64,000 nucleotides of DNA from Lentibacillus saliphilus. GTDB taxonomy: Bacteria; Bacillota; Bacilli; Bacillales; Amphibacillaceae. Shown here piece by piece: positions 35,036 through 47,012 of the stretch (its first letter is position 1; each line of letters begins with the position of its first letter). Both the position numbers and the translations under genes were made by a program. The notes beneath the pieces are model-generated. The model searched no databases and had not been told where the DNA came from. It was given only the letters and a program-made list of their open reading frames with translations. The stretch lies in assembly GCF_019093865.1 (NCBI RefSeq), contig NZ_JABJXD010000002.1, positions 62,001 to 126,000 of the forward strand. Reading direction: 5' to 3'.

Positions 35036-35932
35036 CTATGTTGTTTGTTTCCCCTTAACCTTTAGAGCTGAACCCATATATATGAATAACGCAGTCCAAA
35101 TGAGTGAAAAAGCAATCAAATGAGCCTGTGAAAAGACTTCTCCATACACAAATACACCTAGAATGAGCATGATTGTTGGAGCTAAATATTGTAAAAAACC
35201 GATCATCGACAACGGAATGCGTCTTGCTCCAGAGGCAAACAATAAAAGCGGAATGGCTGTTGCTGCGCCAGCGCCAATTAATATCAAGCCTGTAGGTGTC
35301 GTCGCTGTCTCAAATGTAAAAGCAGGACCTTCCGTTGTCAGAAGGAATATGACTGCAATTGGTGCGACAAACATCGTTTCAATCGTTAAGCCAAACACAG
35401 AACCAATTTGTACGGTTTTTTTTAATAAACCATATAAGCCAAATGAAACAGCCAGCAAAATCGATATCCATGGAAAGACGCCATAGCTAAATGTGAGGTA
35501 GAGGACACCGATGGCAGCGAGCATAAATGATACCATTTGGCGACGTGAAAGTTTTTCTCGAAGTACGATAACGCCGAGAAGAATGCTCACAAGCGGGTTA
35601 ATATAGTAGCCGAGGCTTGCTTGCACAACATGATCACTGTTCACCGCCCAAATATAAGTAAGCCAATTGATGCTAATCATAATCGAGGCAAGGGCCATAC
35701 CGAGCGTTTGCTTTTTGTTCTGAAGAAGTGCTTTAAAATCTCGAAAGAACGCTTTGTTTTTGCGCAATAAGATCACGAGTGCGGACATAAATACGAACGA
35801 CCAAACAACACGGTGCGCCAATATTTCGATTGCAGGAACGCGATCGACGAGCTTCCAGTAAATTGGGAGCAATCCCCATAAAAAATAAGCCAATGTTGCA
35901 TAGATCATGCCGCTTTTATCTTGTCTCAGCAC
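35036..35932 (-). CDS. rarD: RarD-type EamA family transporter
   Basis: A 298-residue, 10-helix DMT-superfamily protein with two EamA repeats. It starts GMIYATLAYFLWGLLPIYWKL, the RarD subfamily pattern, and contains the typical WLTYIWAVNSDHVVQASLGYYINPL stretch region (about residue 85-115). RarD proteins are linked to chloramphenicol sensitivity, but the substrate is unknown. GTG at 35932 is preceded by GGGGAGGGGG at 7 nt, so the longer frame beginning at 35962 is not used. Confidence 0.88.
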   Translation of the reverse strand: MLRQDKSGMIYATLAYFLWGLLPIYWKLVDRVPAIEILAHRVVWSFVFMSALVILLRKNKAFFRDFKALLQNKKQTLGMALASIMISINWLTYIWAVNSDHVVQASLGYYINPLVSILLGVIVLREKLSRRQMVSFMLAAIGVLYLTFSYGVFPWISILLAVSFGLYGLLKKTVQIGSVFGLTIETMFVAPIAVIFLLTTEGPAFTFETATTPTGLILIGAGAATAIPLLLFASGARRIPLSMIGFLQYLAPTIMLILGVFVYGEVFSQAHLIAFSLIWTALFIYMGSALKVKGKQTT

Positions 35933-36107
35933 GTGCCAACCCCCTCCCCAAAAGAAATTCAAAGTCTATTGTATGTTACTTTGATCCGAGTATTAAATTG
36001 ATGTCTATTTTAAAACTAAGATCGCGAAAAATCAATCTTAACTTCTTAAGTGACCACACTCCCTTTTAAAGTACCTAAAGGGTGTTATGGGTTTTATAGA
36101 CCACATA

Positions 36108-36121
36108 AGAAAACGCTTTCA
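36108..36121. promoter_or_regulatory. cre-like site upstream of methionine gamma-lyase
   Basis: AGAAAACGCTTTCA fits the CcpA operator WGNAANCGNWNNCW. It lies 65 bp upstream of the start codon, compatible with carbon catabolite repression. Upstream, the 36057-36083 hairpin (CCCTTT / AAAGGG) is of unknown use. Confidence 0.5.
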
Positions 36122-36185
36122 AAATATATAGAATTAACATATGATAGGGATATCATCTTTATTTTTAGATAATGGGGGGAGTAAT

Positions 36186-37370
36186 ATGAAGAAGCACGAT
36201 AAGCACATGGAAACAGCGGTTATTCATGGAGGTTATGAAGCGGAGGATATGTATGGTAGCTTAGTACCGCCTTTGTTCCAGACGTCAACGTATACATTTG
36301 AATCAGCTGAACAAGGAGAGCGGCGCTTTGCTGGTGAGGAGTCGGGTTATATTTATTCGCGGCTTGGCAATCCAACTGTAACGATTTTGGAGGAAAGAAT
36401 TGCTGCACTTGAAGGTGGAGAGAGCGGCCTGGCATTTGCGTCAGGGATGGCTGCTGTATCTGCTGTCCTCATAAAGCTGACAAAGGCGAACGATCATGTG
36501 ATCTGTTCTGAGGGGTTATATGGCTGTACATTTGGTCTGTTGTCGATGATGCGAGACAAATATAATATTACGAGTGACTTTGCTGCTTTGGAAACGAAAG
36601 AAGAGATCAGGGCATTAATCAGGCCTGAGACGGCATGTATATATATTGAAACACCCATTAATCCAACGATGAAGCTCATTGACCTTCAAATGGTCGCAGA
36701 AGTTGCTCGGGAATATGGCGTTCCGGTTGTTGTCGATAACACGTTTTCTTCTCCTTATTTACAACGACCGCTGGAGCTTGGCTGTGATGTTGTAATTCAT
36801 AGTGCAACGAAGTATATAGGTGGTCACGGAGACGTTATAGCTGGACTCGTCGTAGGTAAAAAAGATCTTCTCGATGATATTGCCATGACGACACAAAAGG
36901 ATATTGGTGGGGTTATGGCGCCATTCGACGCTTGGTTATTACTTCGGGGACTTAAAACATTACCTATACGGATGGAACGACATTGTGATAATGCCGAGAA
37001 AATTTTCAAGAAGCTAAAGGATCATCCAAAGGTGACACGTATCTTTTTTCCAGGTGATGAGACACATTGGAATTATGACATATATAAGCGTCAGATGAAA
37101 CGCGGCGGTGGGATGATCGCCTTTGAAATTGATGGAACGAAGAAGGATGCTCAGGCTTTGTTAAATCGCTTATCGTTTTTGAAAATCGCTGTTAGCTTAG
37201 GAGATGCAGAGACGTTAATTGAACATCCTGCAACGATGACACATGCTGTCGTACCAGAGTTTTCACGACTCGATATGGGCATTCATGATCGGCTCATACG
37301 ATTGTCGGTTGGACTTGAGGCGTGGGAGGATATTTGGGCGGATTTAAAACAATCGTTGGATCAAATATGA
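36186..37370 (+). CDS. megL: Methionine gamma-lyase (Cys/Met metabolism PLP enzyme)
   Basis: A 394-residue PLP enzyme of the Cys/Met family. The Schiff-base lysine is Lys209 in HSATKYIGGHGD, and SRLGNPTV and VDNTFSSPYLQ are cofactor and subunit-contact motifs. Cys114 in LYGCTFGLL matches the active-site Cys that distinguishes methionine gamma-lyase from cystathionine lyases. It would convert methionine to methanethiol, 2-oxobutyrate and ammonia. I start it at ATG 36186 with GGGGGAG upstream. Single gene with own terminator and a possible CcpA site. A cystathionine or homocysteine specificity cannot be excluded. Confidence 0.85.
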   Translation: MKKHDKHMETAVIHGGYEAEDMYGSLVPPLFQTSTYTFESAEQGERRFAGEESGYIYSRLGNPTVTILEERIAALEGGESGLAFASGMAAVSAVLIKLTKANDHVICSEGLYGCTFGLLSMMRDKYNITSDFAALETKEEIRALIRPETACIYIETPINPTMKLIDLQMVAEVAREYGVPVVVDNTFSSPYLQRPLELGCDVVIHSATKYIGGHGDVIAGLVVGKKDLLDDIAMTTQKDIGGVMAPFDAWLLLRGLKTLPIRMERHCDNAEKIFKKLKDHPKVTRIFFPGDETHWNYDIYKRQMKRGGGMIAFEIDGTKKDAQALLNRLSFLKIAVSLGDAETLIEHPATMTHAVVPEFSRLDMGIHDRLIRLSVGLEAWEDIWADLKQSLDQI

Positions 37371-37419
37371 GTGAGAGGCGTTAAAGTGAATTTTTGATCG
37401 CTTAAATTACGTAGTTAAA

Positions 37420-37453
37420 GGGGATGACCTACAAAGGTTACCCCGTTTTTTTT
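37420..37453 (+). terminator. Rho-independent terminator after megL
   Basis: GGGGATGACCT pairs with AGGTTACCCC (one mismatch, 4-nt loop), followed by eight T residues. Confidence 0.82.
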
Positions 37454-37637
37454 GTCATGTTTGAATAAGGATTGACTGTGAATGATAAAGGGTATTGGTA
37501 TCCACTGCTATTAACCATATAAGAAGTATGCTATTATGAAAATAGTGGATGTAAATGGAAAACCATCGTTTAGACGATTTGATTTTTTGTACATGATAAT
37601 GTGCAGAACGAGCATTCAGGAGAGGAGTTTTCATAAG

Positions 37638-39086
37638 GTGGAAATCGGTATTATTAATATACTGCTTGGTTTTTTACTTTTCTTAAATATCGCCCTTGGG
37701 TTTTCCATTATTTTCTTGGAGCGTAAGGATGCAAGTGCAACATGGGCATGGTTAATGGTTCTTCTGTTTATCCCTGTTCTCGGCTTTTTTATTTATTTAA
37801 TTTTTGGCAGACGGTTAAGTAGACGACGCATATTTACGTGGGATACTAAGAGTAAGCTCGGTGTCAAGAAAGCCGTTCAAGCACAGCTAAGAGCGATTGA
37901 AGACGATGATTTCAAATACAAGCATAAAGAATTAGCAGAATATCAGGACTTATACTATATGCACCTCCGAAATAACGATGCAATCCTGACTCAGGATAAT
38001 GATGTGACGTTATTTACAGATGGTAATGCTAAATTTGATGCTTTAATAGAAGATCTAGAAAAAGCTACGAATCACATTCATCTCCTTTATTACATCATTA
38101 GATATGACCGCCTCGGAAAAAGGATTACGGATACACTCGTAAAAAAAGCTGAAGAAGGTGTAGAGGTTCGCGTCTTGTATGACGATATGGGCTCGAGACT
38201 GTTAAGTCGAAAATTTTTGAAACGGCTACGCCAGGCGGGCGCGCACGTTGATGCATTTTTTCCGCCAAAAATACCTAAGCTAAACTTTAAAATCAATTAT
38301 AGAAATCACCGTAAGCTGGCAATTATTGATGGTCAGATTGGTTATATCGGTGGATTTAATATTGGTGACGAGTATCTTGGTGAAAGCCGAAAATTTGGCT
38401 ACTGGCGTGATACACATTTGCGTATCTCAGGTTATGCAGTTCGCCACATGCAAACGCGGTTTATTCTTGATTGGAATCAGGCATCACGACATGATATCAA
38501 TTATGAGGAACGGTATTATGACGCGAAACCTTCTGGTGATGTCGGTGTCCAGATTGTTTCGAGTGGACCAGATTCAGATTGGGAGCAAATTAAATACGGC
38601 TATATCAAAATGATTTTGTCTGCAAAAGAGTATGTTTATATGCAAACACCTTATTTCATCCCTGATGAAAGCTTGCGAGATGCGCTACGAATCGCTGTAT
38701 TGTCTGGTGTAAAGATTAAAATTATGATTCCGAATAAGCCAGACCATCCATTTGTTTATTGGGCGACATTGTCTTATATCGGTGATTTATTAAACGCAGG
38801 AGCTGAGGTGTATATTTATCAAGGTGGCTTTCTTCATGCGAAGACAATCGTTGTCGATGGAAAGCTTGCATCAGTTGGAACGGCTAATATTGATGTACGC
38901 AGTTTTCGCCTGAATTTTGAAGTGAATGCCTTTTTATATGACCAATCGATTGCCCAAAAGCTCGTTGCTGCTTTTGAAGACGATATTATGCACTCAACAC
39001 AAATGACAAAGGCGTTATACAAAAAACGCTCATTAGGTATTCGATTTAAGGAATCTATATCTCGTCTGCTGTCACCTGTTTTGTAA
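37638..39086 (+). CDS. cls: Cardiolipin synthase
   Basis: A 482-residue phospholipase-D-like enzyme joining two phosphatidylglycerols into cardiolipin and glycerol at the membrane. Two N-terminal membrane helices (about residues 5-25 and 36-56) precede PLD domain 1, with HRKLAIIDGQIGYIGG (HKD, about residue 220), and PLD domain 2, with HAKTIVVDGKLASVGTANID (HKD, about residue 400). Length and start fit the family: GTG at 37638, MEIGIINILLG, after AGAGGAG. A much longer upstream frame lacks homology. Single gene. Confidence 0.92.
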   Translation: MEIGIINILLGFLLFLNIALGFSIIFLERKDASATWAWLMVLLFIPVLGFFIYLIFGRRLSRRRIFTWDTKSKLGVKKAVQAQLRAIEDDDFKYKHKELAEYQDLYYMHLRNNDAILTQDNDVTLFTDGNAKFDALIEDLEKATNHIHLLYYIIRYDRLGKRITDTLVKKAEEGVEVRVLYDDMGSRLLSRKFLKRLRQAGAHVDAFFPPKIPKLNFKINYRNHRKLAIIDGQIGYIGGFNIGDEYLGESRKFGYWRDTHLRISGYAVRHMQTRFILDWNQASRHDINYEERYYDAKPSGDVGVQIVSSGPDSDWEQIKYGYIKMILSAKEYVYMQTPYFIPDESLRDALRIAVLSGVKIKIMIPNKPDHPFVYWATLSYIGDLLNAGAEVYIYQGGFLHAKTIVVDGKLASVGTANIDVRSFRLNFEVNAFLYDQSIAQKLVAAFEDDIMHSTQMTKALYKKRSLGIRFKESISRLLSPVL

Positions 39087-39137
39087 CAACAACACTAAGA
39101 GACTCAATTACATTAACAATTGTAGGGGGATATGACC

Positions 39138-39653
39138 ATGGAAGCAAAGCCTTGTAGATATTCATTAGCTGTAAAAACATCACACGTGCTGCCACCTGAT
39201 ACGAACGCGCATGGAACGCTTTTCGGCGGAAAGCTTGTCGCCCATATCGACGATGTTGCAGCAATAGCCGCTGTCAGACACGCTCGAAAACCGGTTGTGA
39301 CAGCCTCAATGGATTCGGTGGACTTTCTCGCGCCAGTTCGAGAAGGCGATTCAGTCTGTGTGGAAGCATTTGTAACGTGGACACATCAGACGTCTATGGA
39401 AGTATTCGCCAAGGTCGTAACAGAAGACTTACTAACAGGTGCACGAAAAGTATGTACAACTGCTTTCTTGACCTTCGTTGCTCTCGGTGAAGATGGTCGC
39501 CCAGATGTTGTGCCACCTGTATATCCAGAGTCAGAGCATGAAAAAAAGCTTCACGAGCAAGCGGCTGAGCGCGCAGCCCATCGAAAACAACGACGCAAGC
39601 AATCAAAGGAATTCGCTGAAGAATTTGGTACGGATTATCCATGGAACCGATAA
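39138..39653 (+). CDS. ykhA: Acyl-CoA thioesterase (hot-dog fold, YkhA-like)
   Basis: A 171-residue hot-dog-fold protein. The central helix motif is NAHGTLFGGKLVAHIDDVAA (residues 22-41), with the Asn and Asp expected at the active site, followed by SMDSVDFLAPVREGDSV. The basic C-terminal tail (AERAAHRKQRRKQSKE) is long and charged. It would hydrolyse medium- or long-chain acyl-CoA. ATG at 39138 lies 8 nt after AGGGGGA; the ATG at 39132 is too close to that site. Terminator follows. Confidence 0.87.
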   Translation: MEAKPCRYSLAVKTSHVLPPDTNAHGTLFGGKLVAHIDDVAAIAAVRHARKPVVTASMDSVDFLAPVREGDSVCVEAFVTWTHQTSMEVFAKVVTEDLLTGARKVCTTAFLTFVALGEDGRPDVVPPVYPESEHEKKLHEQAAERAAHRKQRRKQSKEFAEEFGTDYPWNR

Positions 39654-39665
39654 AGCTCATAGATG

Positions 39666-39701
39666 AGGTCTGTTTGTTGAAATAACAAGCAGACCTTTTT
39701 T
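39666..39701 (+). terminator. Rho-independent terminator after thioesterase gene
   Basis: AGGTCTG-TTTGTT pairs with AACAAG-CAGACCT, followed by TTTTTT. Confidence 0.85.
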
Positions 39702-39740
39702 GATTCACATAAAATGCGTGCGAGGCGGCTGTCTGTGGGA

Positions 39741-39824
39741 GAGCGCTGGGAATCGATAGAAGTGCGTGAGTAATCGGCAGGATCTCGTGAGGAATCGTCG
39801 GAAGAGCGTCAATGGTGATCGGGT
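39741..39824 (+). repeat. Degenerate 21-bp tandem repeat upstream of hut
   Basis: Units at 39741, 39762, 39783 and 39804, each 21 bp. The shared core is GAATCG or TAATCG followed by G/A-rich bases (AATCGATAGAA, AATCGGCAGGA, AATCGTCGGAA). The last unit is partial and more degenerate. It differs from the 20-bp CCGCATAW family. Remaining bases of the gap (39654-40040) hold terminator, promoter and leader, listed separately. Confidence 0.65.
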
Positions 39825-39858
39825 TAAAGGTTTCACTCAATCAATGCTTAAACCTTTA

Positions 39859-39887
39859 TTGACACGCAAGAAGAAAGCGTTTACAAT
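39859..39887 (+). promoter_or_regulatory. Sigma-A promoter of the hut operon
   Basis: TTGACA (39859-39864), 17-bp spacer, TACAAT (39882-39887). This is close to the consensus. It drives a leader of about 145 nt before hutH. Confidence 0.75.
39872..39885. promoter_or_regulatory. cre site overlapping the hut promoter
   Basis: AGAAAGCGTTTACA matches the CcpA operator consensus WGNAANCGNWNNCW. It overlaps the spacer and -10 element, a position that should block RNA polymerase. Catabolite repression of hut by CcpA is known in Bacillus subtilis. Confidence 0.7.
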
Positions 39888-39923
39888 GATAAATAAGAAT
39901 ATTTTAACATTTGAGGGATGCCA

Positions 39924-39977
39924 ATGATGCCGATGGTAAAGCTCTATCACGGAACGAATAGAAGGAGGCGCGGTTAG
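39924..39977 (+). CDS. Possible 17-aa hut leader peptide
   Basis: A short frame starting ATG at 39924 (or 39927), with GAGGG (39913-39917) at a suitable distance. The product ends in one His-Gly-Thr-Asn followed by four Arg and Gly. The stop codon TAG at 39975 lies within the leader terminator, so a translating ribosome would melt the 5' arm. Only one His codon is present, so histidine-codon attenuation is doubtful. The frame may be fortuitous. Confidence 0.3.
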   Translation: MMPMVKLYHGTNRRRRG

Positions 39978-39998
39978 ACAACACCGGGTCTCTTTTTT
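39965..39998 (+). terminator. Leader terminator (attenuator) of the hut operon
   Basis: GAGGC-G-CGGT pairs with ACCG-G-GTCTC (one G-G mismatch, 8-nt loop), followed by TTTTTT. It lies between the hut promoter and hutH, so it must be overcome for expression. In Bacillus subtilis the comparable terminator is controlled by HutP with histidine and Mg2+. Several NAG triplets, the type HutP binds, occur at 39959-39977, but a hutP gene is not next to hutH here. Confidence 0.75.
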
Positions 39999-40040
39999 GT
40001 TGCACTTTATTACATTAAAACAATGCTGTGGAGGTGGAAC

Positions 40041-41573
40041 ATGCACATTTTAACAGGAAATACATTAACACTTGCCGAGATTGAGCAGGTCGTTAATGGG
40101 GGTATGAAGGTTGAGCTGAGTCAAGAAGCTCGTGAACGCTTGAAAAGAAGTCGTCAAGTTGTGGAAAGGCTCATTTTAGAGCGGAAGACGATGTATGGCA
40201 TTAATACAGGGTTTGGAAAATTTAGTGACGTGATCATAGATAATGGCGATCTTGACAGCTTGCAATGTAATTTAATTCATTCTCATGCGTGTGGTGTTGG
40301 TGAGCCTTTTTCAGAACACATATCACGAGCGATGCTATTGCTTAGGGCGAATGCACTTGTGAAAGGGCACTCGGGCGTGCGAGTGGAACTGGTTGAACAG
40401 CTCATTTCACTCATAAATGCTCGCATACATCCGGTCATACCGCAGCAAGGCTCTCTCGGTGCGAGTGGTGATTTAGCGCCGCTTGCACACCTTGCACTTC
40501 CGTTACTTGGAGCGGGCGAGGTGTTTTATGAAGGGAAACGTATGTCAGCGAGGGCGGCTCTAGATGCAGCACATATTACACCGTTACAGTTACACGCAAA
40601 GGAAGGGCTTGCTTTAATTAATGGTACTCAAGCGATGACAGCGATCGGTGTGGTTGCTTATATCGAGGTAACGAAATTGCTCAAACAGAGTGAACTGATT
40701 GCGGCGATGACACTTGAAGGGTTACACGGCATTATCGATGCGTTTGATCATGACTTGCATGTGGTGAGAGGGCATCAAGAACAGATTGAGGTCGCTCGCC
40801 ACATACGTCAGCTGCTTGTGGATAGTCAACTGACATCACATCAAGGTGATTTACGGGTTCAGGATGCCTATTCACTAAGATGTATTCCTCAGGTACTCGG
40901 TGCGTGTTGGCAAACGGTTCTTTATTTGCGTGATTTACTTGAAGTGGAGATCAACGCTGCAACAGATAACCCGCTCATCTTTCCTGAATCTGAAAAAGTC
41001 TTGTCAGGTGGGAATTTCCATGGTGAGCCGGTTGCTTTTGCGATGGATTTTTTGAAGCTTGGTATTGCTGAGACAGCGAACATATCAGAGCGAAGAATTG
41101 AACGTCTCGTTAATCCACAACTCAATGATTTGCCACCCTTTTTAAGCCCAAATCCGGGACTTGAATCAGGGGCAATGATTATGCAATATACCGCAGCCTC
41201 ACTTGTTTCTGAAAATAAAACGTTAGCACATCCGGCAAGTGTCGATTCTATTCCATCATCCGCGAATCAAGAGGACCATGTGAGTATGGGCACAACTGCG
41301 GCTCGACACGCTTATGCGATGCTTGCGAATACGAGACGTGTTGTTGCCATAGAATTAATCTGTGCCATGCAGGCTGTTGAATACCGCGGCATAGATAAGA
41401 TGTCGTCAACTACGAGGCACTTTTATGATGCCGTTCGACCGTGGCTGCCAAGCATTACGAAGGATCGGATTTTTTCAACAGATATTGAACAGGTCACTGA
41501 ATGGCTGCGCATAGCACCTGAGAGCGATGTTCGTAACGATCGGGAGCATTCGATAAATGTAAGTCAATCATAA
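40041..41573 (+). CDS. hutH: Histidine ammonia-lyase
   Basis: A 510-residue lyase that removes ammonia from histidine to give urocanate, the first step of histidine use. The MIO cofactor triad Ala141-Ser142-Gly143 is in [27 protein letters not shown] (about residue 53) and NQEDHVSMG near residue 415 are further active-site segments. Length equals the family norm. ATG at 40041 follows GGAGGTGG; upstream in-frame ATG at 40023 lacks a ribosome site. First gene of hutHUIG, controlled by the leader described above. Confidence 0.96.
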   Translation: MHILTGNTLTLAEIEQVVNGGMKVELSQEARERLKRSRQVVERLILERKTMYGINTGFGKFSDVIIDNGDLDSLQCNLIHSHACGVGEPFSEHISRAMLLLRANALVKGHSGVRVELVEQLISLINARIHPVIPQQGSLGASGDLAPLAHLALPLLGAGEVFYEGKRMSARAALDAAHITPLQLHAKEGLALINGTQAMTAIGVVAYIEVTKLLKQSELIAAMTLEGLHGIIDAFDHDLHVVRGHQEQIEVARHIRQLLVDSQLTSHQGDLRVQDAYSLRCIPQVLGACWQTVLYLRDLLEVEINAATDNPLIFPESEKVLSGGNFHGEPVAFAMDFLKLGIAETANISERRIERLVNPQLNDLPPFLSPNPGLESGAMIMQYTAASLVSENKTLAHPASVDSIPSSANQEDHVSMGTTAARHAYAMLANTRRVVAIELICAMQAVEYRGIDKMSSTTRHFYDAVRPWLPSITKDRIFSTDIEQVTEWLRIAPESDVRNDREHSINVSQS

Positions 41574-41591
41574 AAAAGGTGGGGGATAAAA

Positions 41592-43247
41592 ATGGAACGT
41601 GTTCATGTACAGGCAAAAAGAGGGCTTGAGCTCGAATGTAAAGGATGGGAGCAGGAAGCGGCACTTCGTATGCTGTATAACAATTTGGACCCAGAGGTGG
41701 CAGAGCGACCAGAGGACCTTGTTGTTTACGGTGGAATTGGGAAAGCGGCACGGAATCCAGAAGCGTTTGAGGCGATCGTTCACACGTTACGAAATCTAGA
41801 AAATGATGAAACGATGCTCGTTCAATCTGGCAAGCCCGTCGGTGTGTTTAAAACGCATGAACAGGCACCGCGTGTCCTGTTATCAAACTCTGTTCTTGTC
41901 CCAAAATGGGCGAATTGGGAGCATTTTCATGAGCTTGATCAAAAGGGTTTGATCATGTATGGGCAGATGACTGCTGGTAGTTGGATTTATATCGGTACCC
42001 AGGGCATTTTACAAGGAACGTATGAAACGTTTGCCGCCATTGCTAAAAAGCATTTTAATGGATCGTTAAAAGGTACGATCACATTAACCGCGGGGCTTGG
42101 CGGAATGGGCGGTGCTCAGCCACTTGCTGTCACGATGAACGGAGGTGTCGTCATTGCGGTGGAGGTTGACGAGCGACGTATTCATAAACGACTGGAAACA
42201 CAGTACTGTGATGTCATGACGGATTCAATTGATGAAGCGGTTCAAATGGCGAATGAAGCTAAAGCGGCAGGCAAAGCTCTCTCAATCGGACTGCTCGGTA
42301 ATGCAGCAGAGGTTCATGAGCAACTTTTGCATAAAGCGATTGACATTGACATTGTGACGGATCAGACATCGGCACACGATCCGTTAAACGGCTACGTTCC
42401 AGCTGGCTTGTCTGTTGACAAAGCAGAAGGTCTTCGGGTGAAAAATCCTGAGCTTTACGTCAAGTTAAGTAAGCAAAGTATGGCGCGTCATGTTGAAGCA
42501 ATGCTGCAATTTCAAGCCGACGGAACGCTTGTCTTTGATTACGGCAATAACATTCGGCAAGTGGCGAAGGATGAAGGTGTTGACCGCGCATTTGATTTTC
42601 CTGGCTTTGTACCGGCCTATATTCGACCTTTATTTTGCGAAGGGAAAGGCCCTTTTCGCTGGGCGGCATTATCGGGCGATCCAGAGGATATATATCGGAC
42701 AGATGCCCTGATTAAAGAGTTGTTTCCGGAAAATGACGCCTTAATAAGGTGGATCAATATGGCACAAGAGCAGGTTGCGTTTCAAGGGCTGCCATCACGG
42801 ATTTGCTGGCTTGGCTATGGTGAACGCGTCAAGATGGGGCTCGCAATTAATGAGCTTGTCCGTAAAGGGGAATTAAAGGCACCGATCGTGATCGGCCGTG
42901 ATCATCTTGACTGTGGCTCTGTCGCTTCTCCAAACAGAGAAACAGAGGGCATGAAGGATGGCAGTGATGCGGTAGCAGATTGGGCAGTTCTCAATGCCCT
43001 TATTAATACAGCAGCAGGCGGATCCTGGATATCCTTTCATCACGGTGGGGGTGTCGGTATGGGATATTCATTACATGCAGGCATGGTCGCTGTGGCAGAT
43101 GGTACCGAGCTTGCACAAGAAAGACTCGAGCGCGTGCTAACGACAGACCCAGGCATGGGCATTATTCGTCATGCAGATGCCGGCTATGAAAAGGCAGTTG
43201 ATTTTGCCGATGAACATGACATTCACATTCCAATGCGCCATTCATAG
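41592..43247 (+). CDS. hutU: Urocanate hydratase
   Basis: A 551-residue NAD+-dependent urocanase, converting urocanate to 4-imidazolone-5-propionate. Typical segments are [21 protein letters not shown] near the N-terminus, [16 protein letters not shown] (NAD+ binding), the active-site Cys region [19 protein letters not shown] (about residue 430-450) and [11 protein letters not shown]. Starts at ATG 19 bp after hutH with GGTGGGGG upstream. Complete and in frame. Confidence 0.96.
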   Translation: MERVHVQAKRGLELECKGWEQEAALRMLYNNLDPEVAERPEDLVVYGGIGKAARNPEAFEAIVHTLRNLENDETMLVQSGKPVGVFKTHEQAPRVLLSNSVLVPKWANWEHFHELDQKGLIMYGQMTAGSWIYIGTQGILQGTYETFAAIAKKHFNGSLKGTITLTAGLGGMGGAQPLAVTMNGGVVIAVEVDERRIHKRLETQYCDVMTDSIDEAVQMANEAKAAGKALSIGLLGNAAEVHEQLLHKAIDIDIVTDQTSAHDPLNGYVPAGLSVDKAEGLRVKNPELYVKLSKQSMARHVEAMLQFQADGTLVFDYGNNIRQVAKDEGVDRAFDFPGFVPAYIRPLFCEGKGPFRWAALSGDPEDIYRTDALIKELFPENDALIRWINMAQEQVAFQGLPSRICWLGYGERVKMGLAINELVRKGELKAPIVIGRDHLDCGSVASPNRETEGMKDGSDAVADWAVLNALINTAAGGSWISFHHGGGVGMGYSLHAGMVAVADGTELAQERLERVLTTDPGMGIIRHADAGYEKAVDFADEHDIHIPMRHS

Positions 43248-43326
43248 TTAACCTGTTCTTGGGCGCTCAGAGATATCCCCCAGTGCGTCCCGGCATTATA
43301 ACCCTTTTTACGCTTAAGGGATCTGA

Positions 43327-45557
<2,231 letters not shown>

Positions 45558-45659
45558 TTTGAGCGTAATCCGCTCGAATGCACTTAAAAACATTGAGCCA
45601 GCTAGCTTTTTATGAAATAATAAGTAAAATAAACGTTCTTAACAATTGGAGGATTAACG

Positions 45660-46904
45660 ATGATTGATCAACAAACAAAAGAAAAATATGCAGAATTGGC
45701 ATTGAAGACAGGTGTAAACTTGCAAAAAGGTCAAGCGCTCATGGTGAATGCACCGATTGAAGGCGCAGATTTTACTAAAATGGTCGTTCGTAAGGCATAT
45801 GAAATGGGTGCCAAAGACGTACATATTAACTGGGTAGATGACGAGCTCACATTGTTGAAGTATGAATATGCACCTGAAGAGGTTCTTGCGACTGTTCCTG
45901 AATGGCGCGTCAAGCTTTACGATTATTATGCAGAGGATGGGGCGGCTGTATTATCCATTCGCTCAACAAATCCTGATTTACTGAAGGATATTGATCCATC
46001 ACGTATTGCTAAAGCAAACAAGGCGAACGCTGAAGCGATGACGAACTTCCGTAAATATACGATGAATGACAGAATTACTTGGTCAATCATTTCGATTCCA
46101 ACAGGTGACTGGTCACAAAAAATCTTCCCAGATTTATCGCAGGAAGAAGCCGTTTCAAAATTATGGGATGCCATCGTAAAAATTGTCCGTGTTGACCAAG
46201 AGGACCCTGTTGCAGCATGGGACGCTCATAATGCAACATTAGAAACAGCGCGTGCCATTTTGAATGAAAAAAATTATAAAAAGCTTGTTCTAACAGCTCC
46301 TGGAACTGAACTTGAAATTGAATTGCCTGAAGGTCATATTTGGAAAGGCGGCTCAGCTGTATCTGAAAAAGGCACTGTGTTTAATCCGAACATGCCAACA
46401 GAGGAAGTATTCACGATGCCACACAAATACGGTGTTAATGGTACAGTTTCCAGCACAAAGCCTCTTAACTATGGTGGTAGCTTAATTGACAACTTTACTT
46501 TGACATTTAAAGACGGCCAGGTCGTTGACTTCAAAGCTGAACAAGGTGAAGATACATTAAAGCATTTGCTAGATACAGATGAAGGTGCTAAACGTCTTGG
46601 TGAATTGGCACTTGTACCACATGAATCTCCAGTATCGCAGTCTGGATTGATTTTCTATAACACATTGTTTGATGAAAATGCGTCATGTCACATTGCCCTT
46701 GGAAAGGCCTATCCAACAAATATCGAAGGCGGATCAGCCATGAATAATGATGAGCTAGACAAACACGGTGTGAATGATAGCTTAACGCACGTGGACTTTA
46801 TGATCGGCTCTGAGAAGCTCGATATTGATGGCGTGAAGGCTGATGGTACGACCGAAGCCGTATTCCGTAATGGAACATGGGCTATGGATGTAACAGGAAA
46901 ATAA
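45660..46904 (+). CDS. ampS: M29 family metal-dependent aminopeptidase (AmpS-like)
   Basis: A 414-residue thermophilic-type (M29) aminopeptidase, cytoplasmic. Landmark segments are HINWVDDELTLLKYEYAPEE-type N-domain residues, the metal-binding EVFTMPHKYGVNGTVSS and GGSLIDNF regions, EGEDTLK-like acidic residues, and CHIALGKAYP then HVDFMIGSEKLDIDG near the C-terminus. Two metal ions bind to Glu, His and Asp in these parts. It would release amino acids from peptides. ATG with TTGGAGG upstream, 102 bp after hutG. A separate promoter is possible; a terminator follows. Confidence 0.92.
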   Translation: MIDQQTKEKYAELALKTGVNLQKGQALMVNAPIEGADFTKMVVRKAYEMGAKDVHINWVDDELTLLKYEYAPEEVLATVPEWRVKLYDYYAEDGAAVLSIRSTNPDLLKDIDPSRIAKANKANAEAMTNFRKYTMNDRITWSIISIPTGDWSQKIFPDLSQEEAVSKLWDAIVKIVRVDQEDPVAAWDAHNATLETARAILNEKNYKKLVLTAPGTELEIELPEGHIWKGGSAVSEKGTVFNPNMPTEEVFTMPHKYGVNGTVSSTKPLNYGGSLIDNFTLTFKDGQVVDFKAEQGEDTLKHLLDTDEGAKRLGELALVPHESPVSQSGLIFYNTLFDENASCHIALGKAYPTNIEGGSAMNNDELDKHGVNDSLTHVDFMIGSEKLDIDGVKADGTTEAVFRNGTWAMDVTGK

Positions 46905-46923
46905 GACATAAGCTTAAAGTGAG

Positions 46924-46970
46924 TGCCCCGTTCTGGATGGACCTGATCTGTCTAGAATCGGGGCATTTTT
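46924..46970 (+). terminator. Rho-independent terminator after ampS
   Basis: TGCCCCGTTCTGG pairs with CTAGAATCGGGGCA (with small mismatches), followed by TTTTTATT. Confidence 0.8.
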
Positions 46971-47012
46971 ATTGAGCGATCAAGCACACTACTTCACTCA
47001 AAATTGTGCCAA

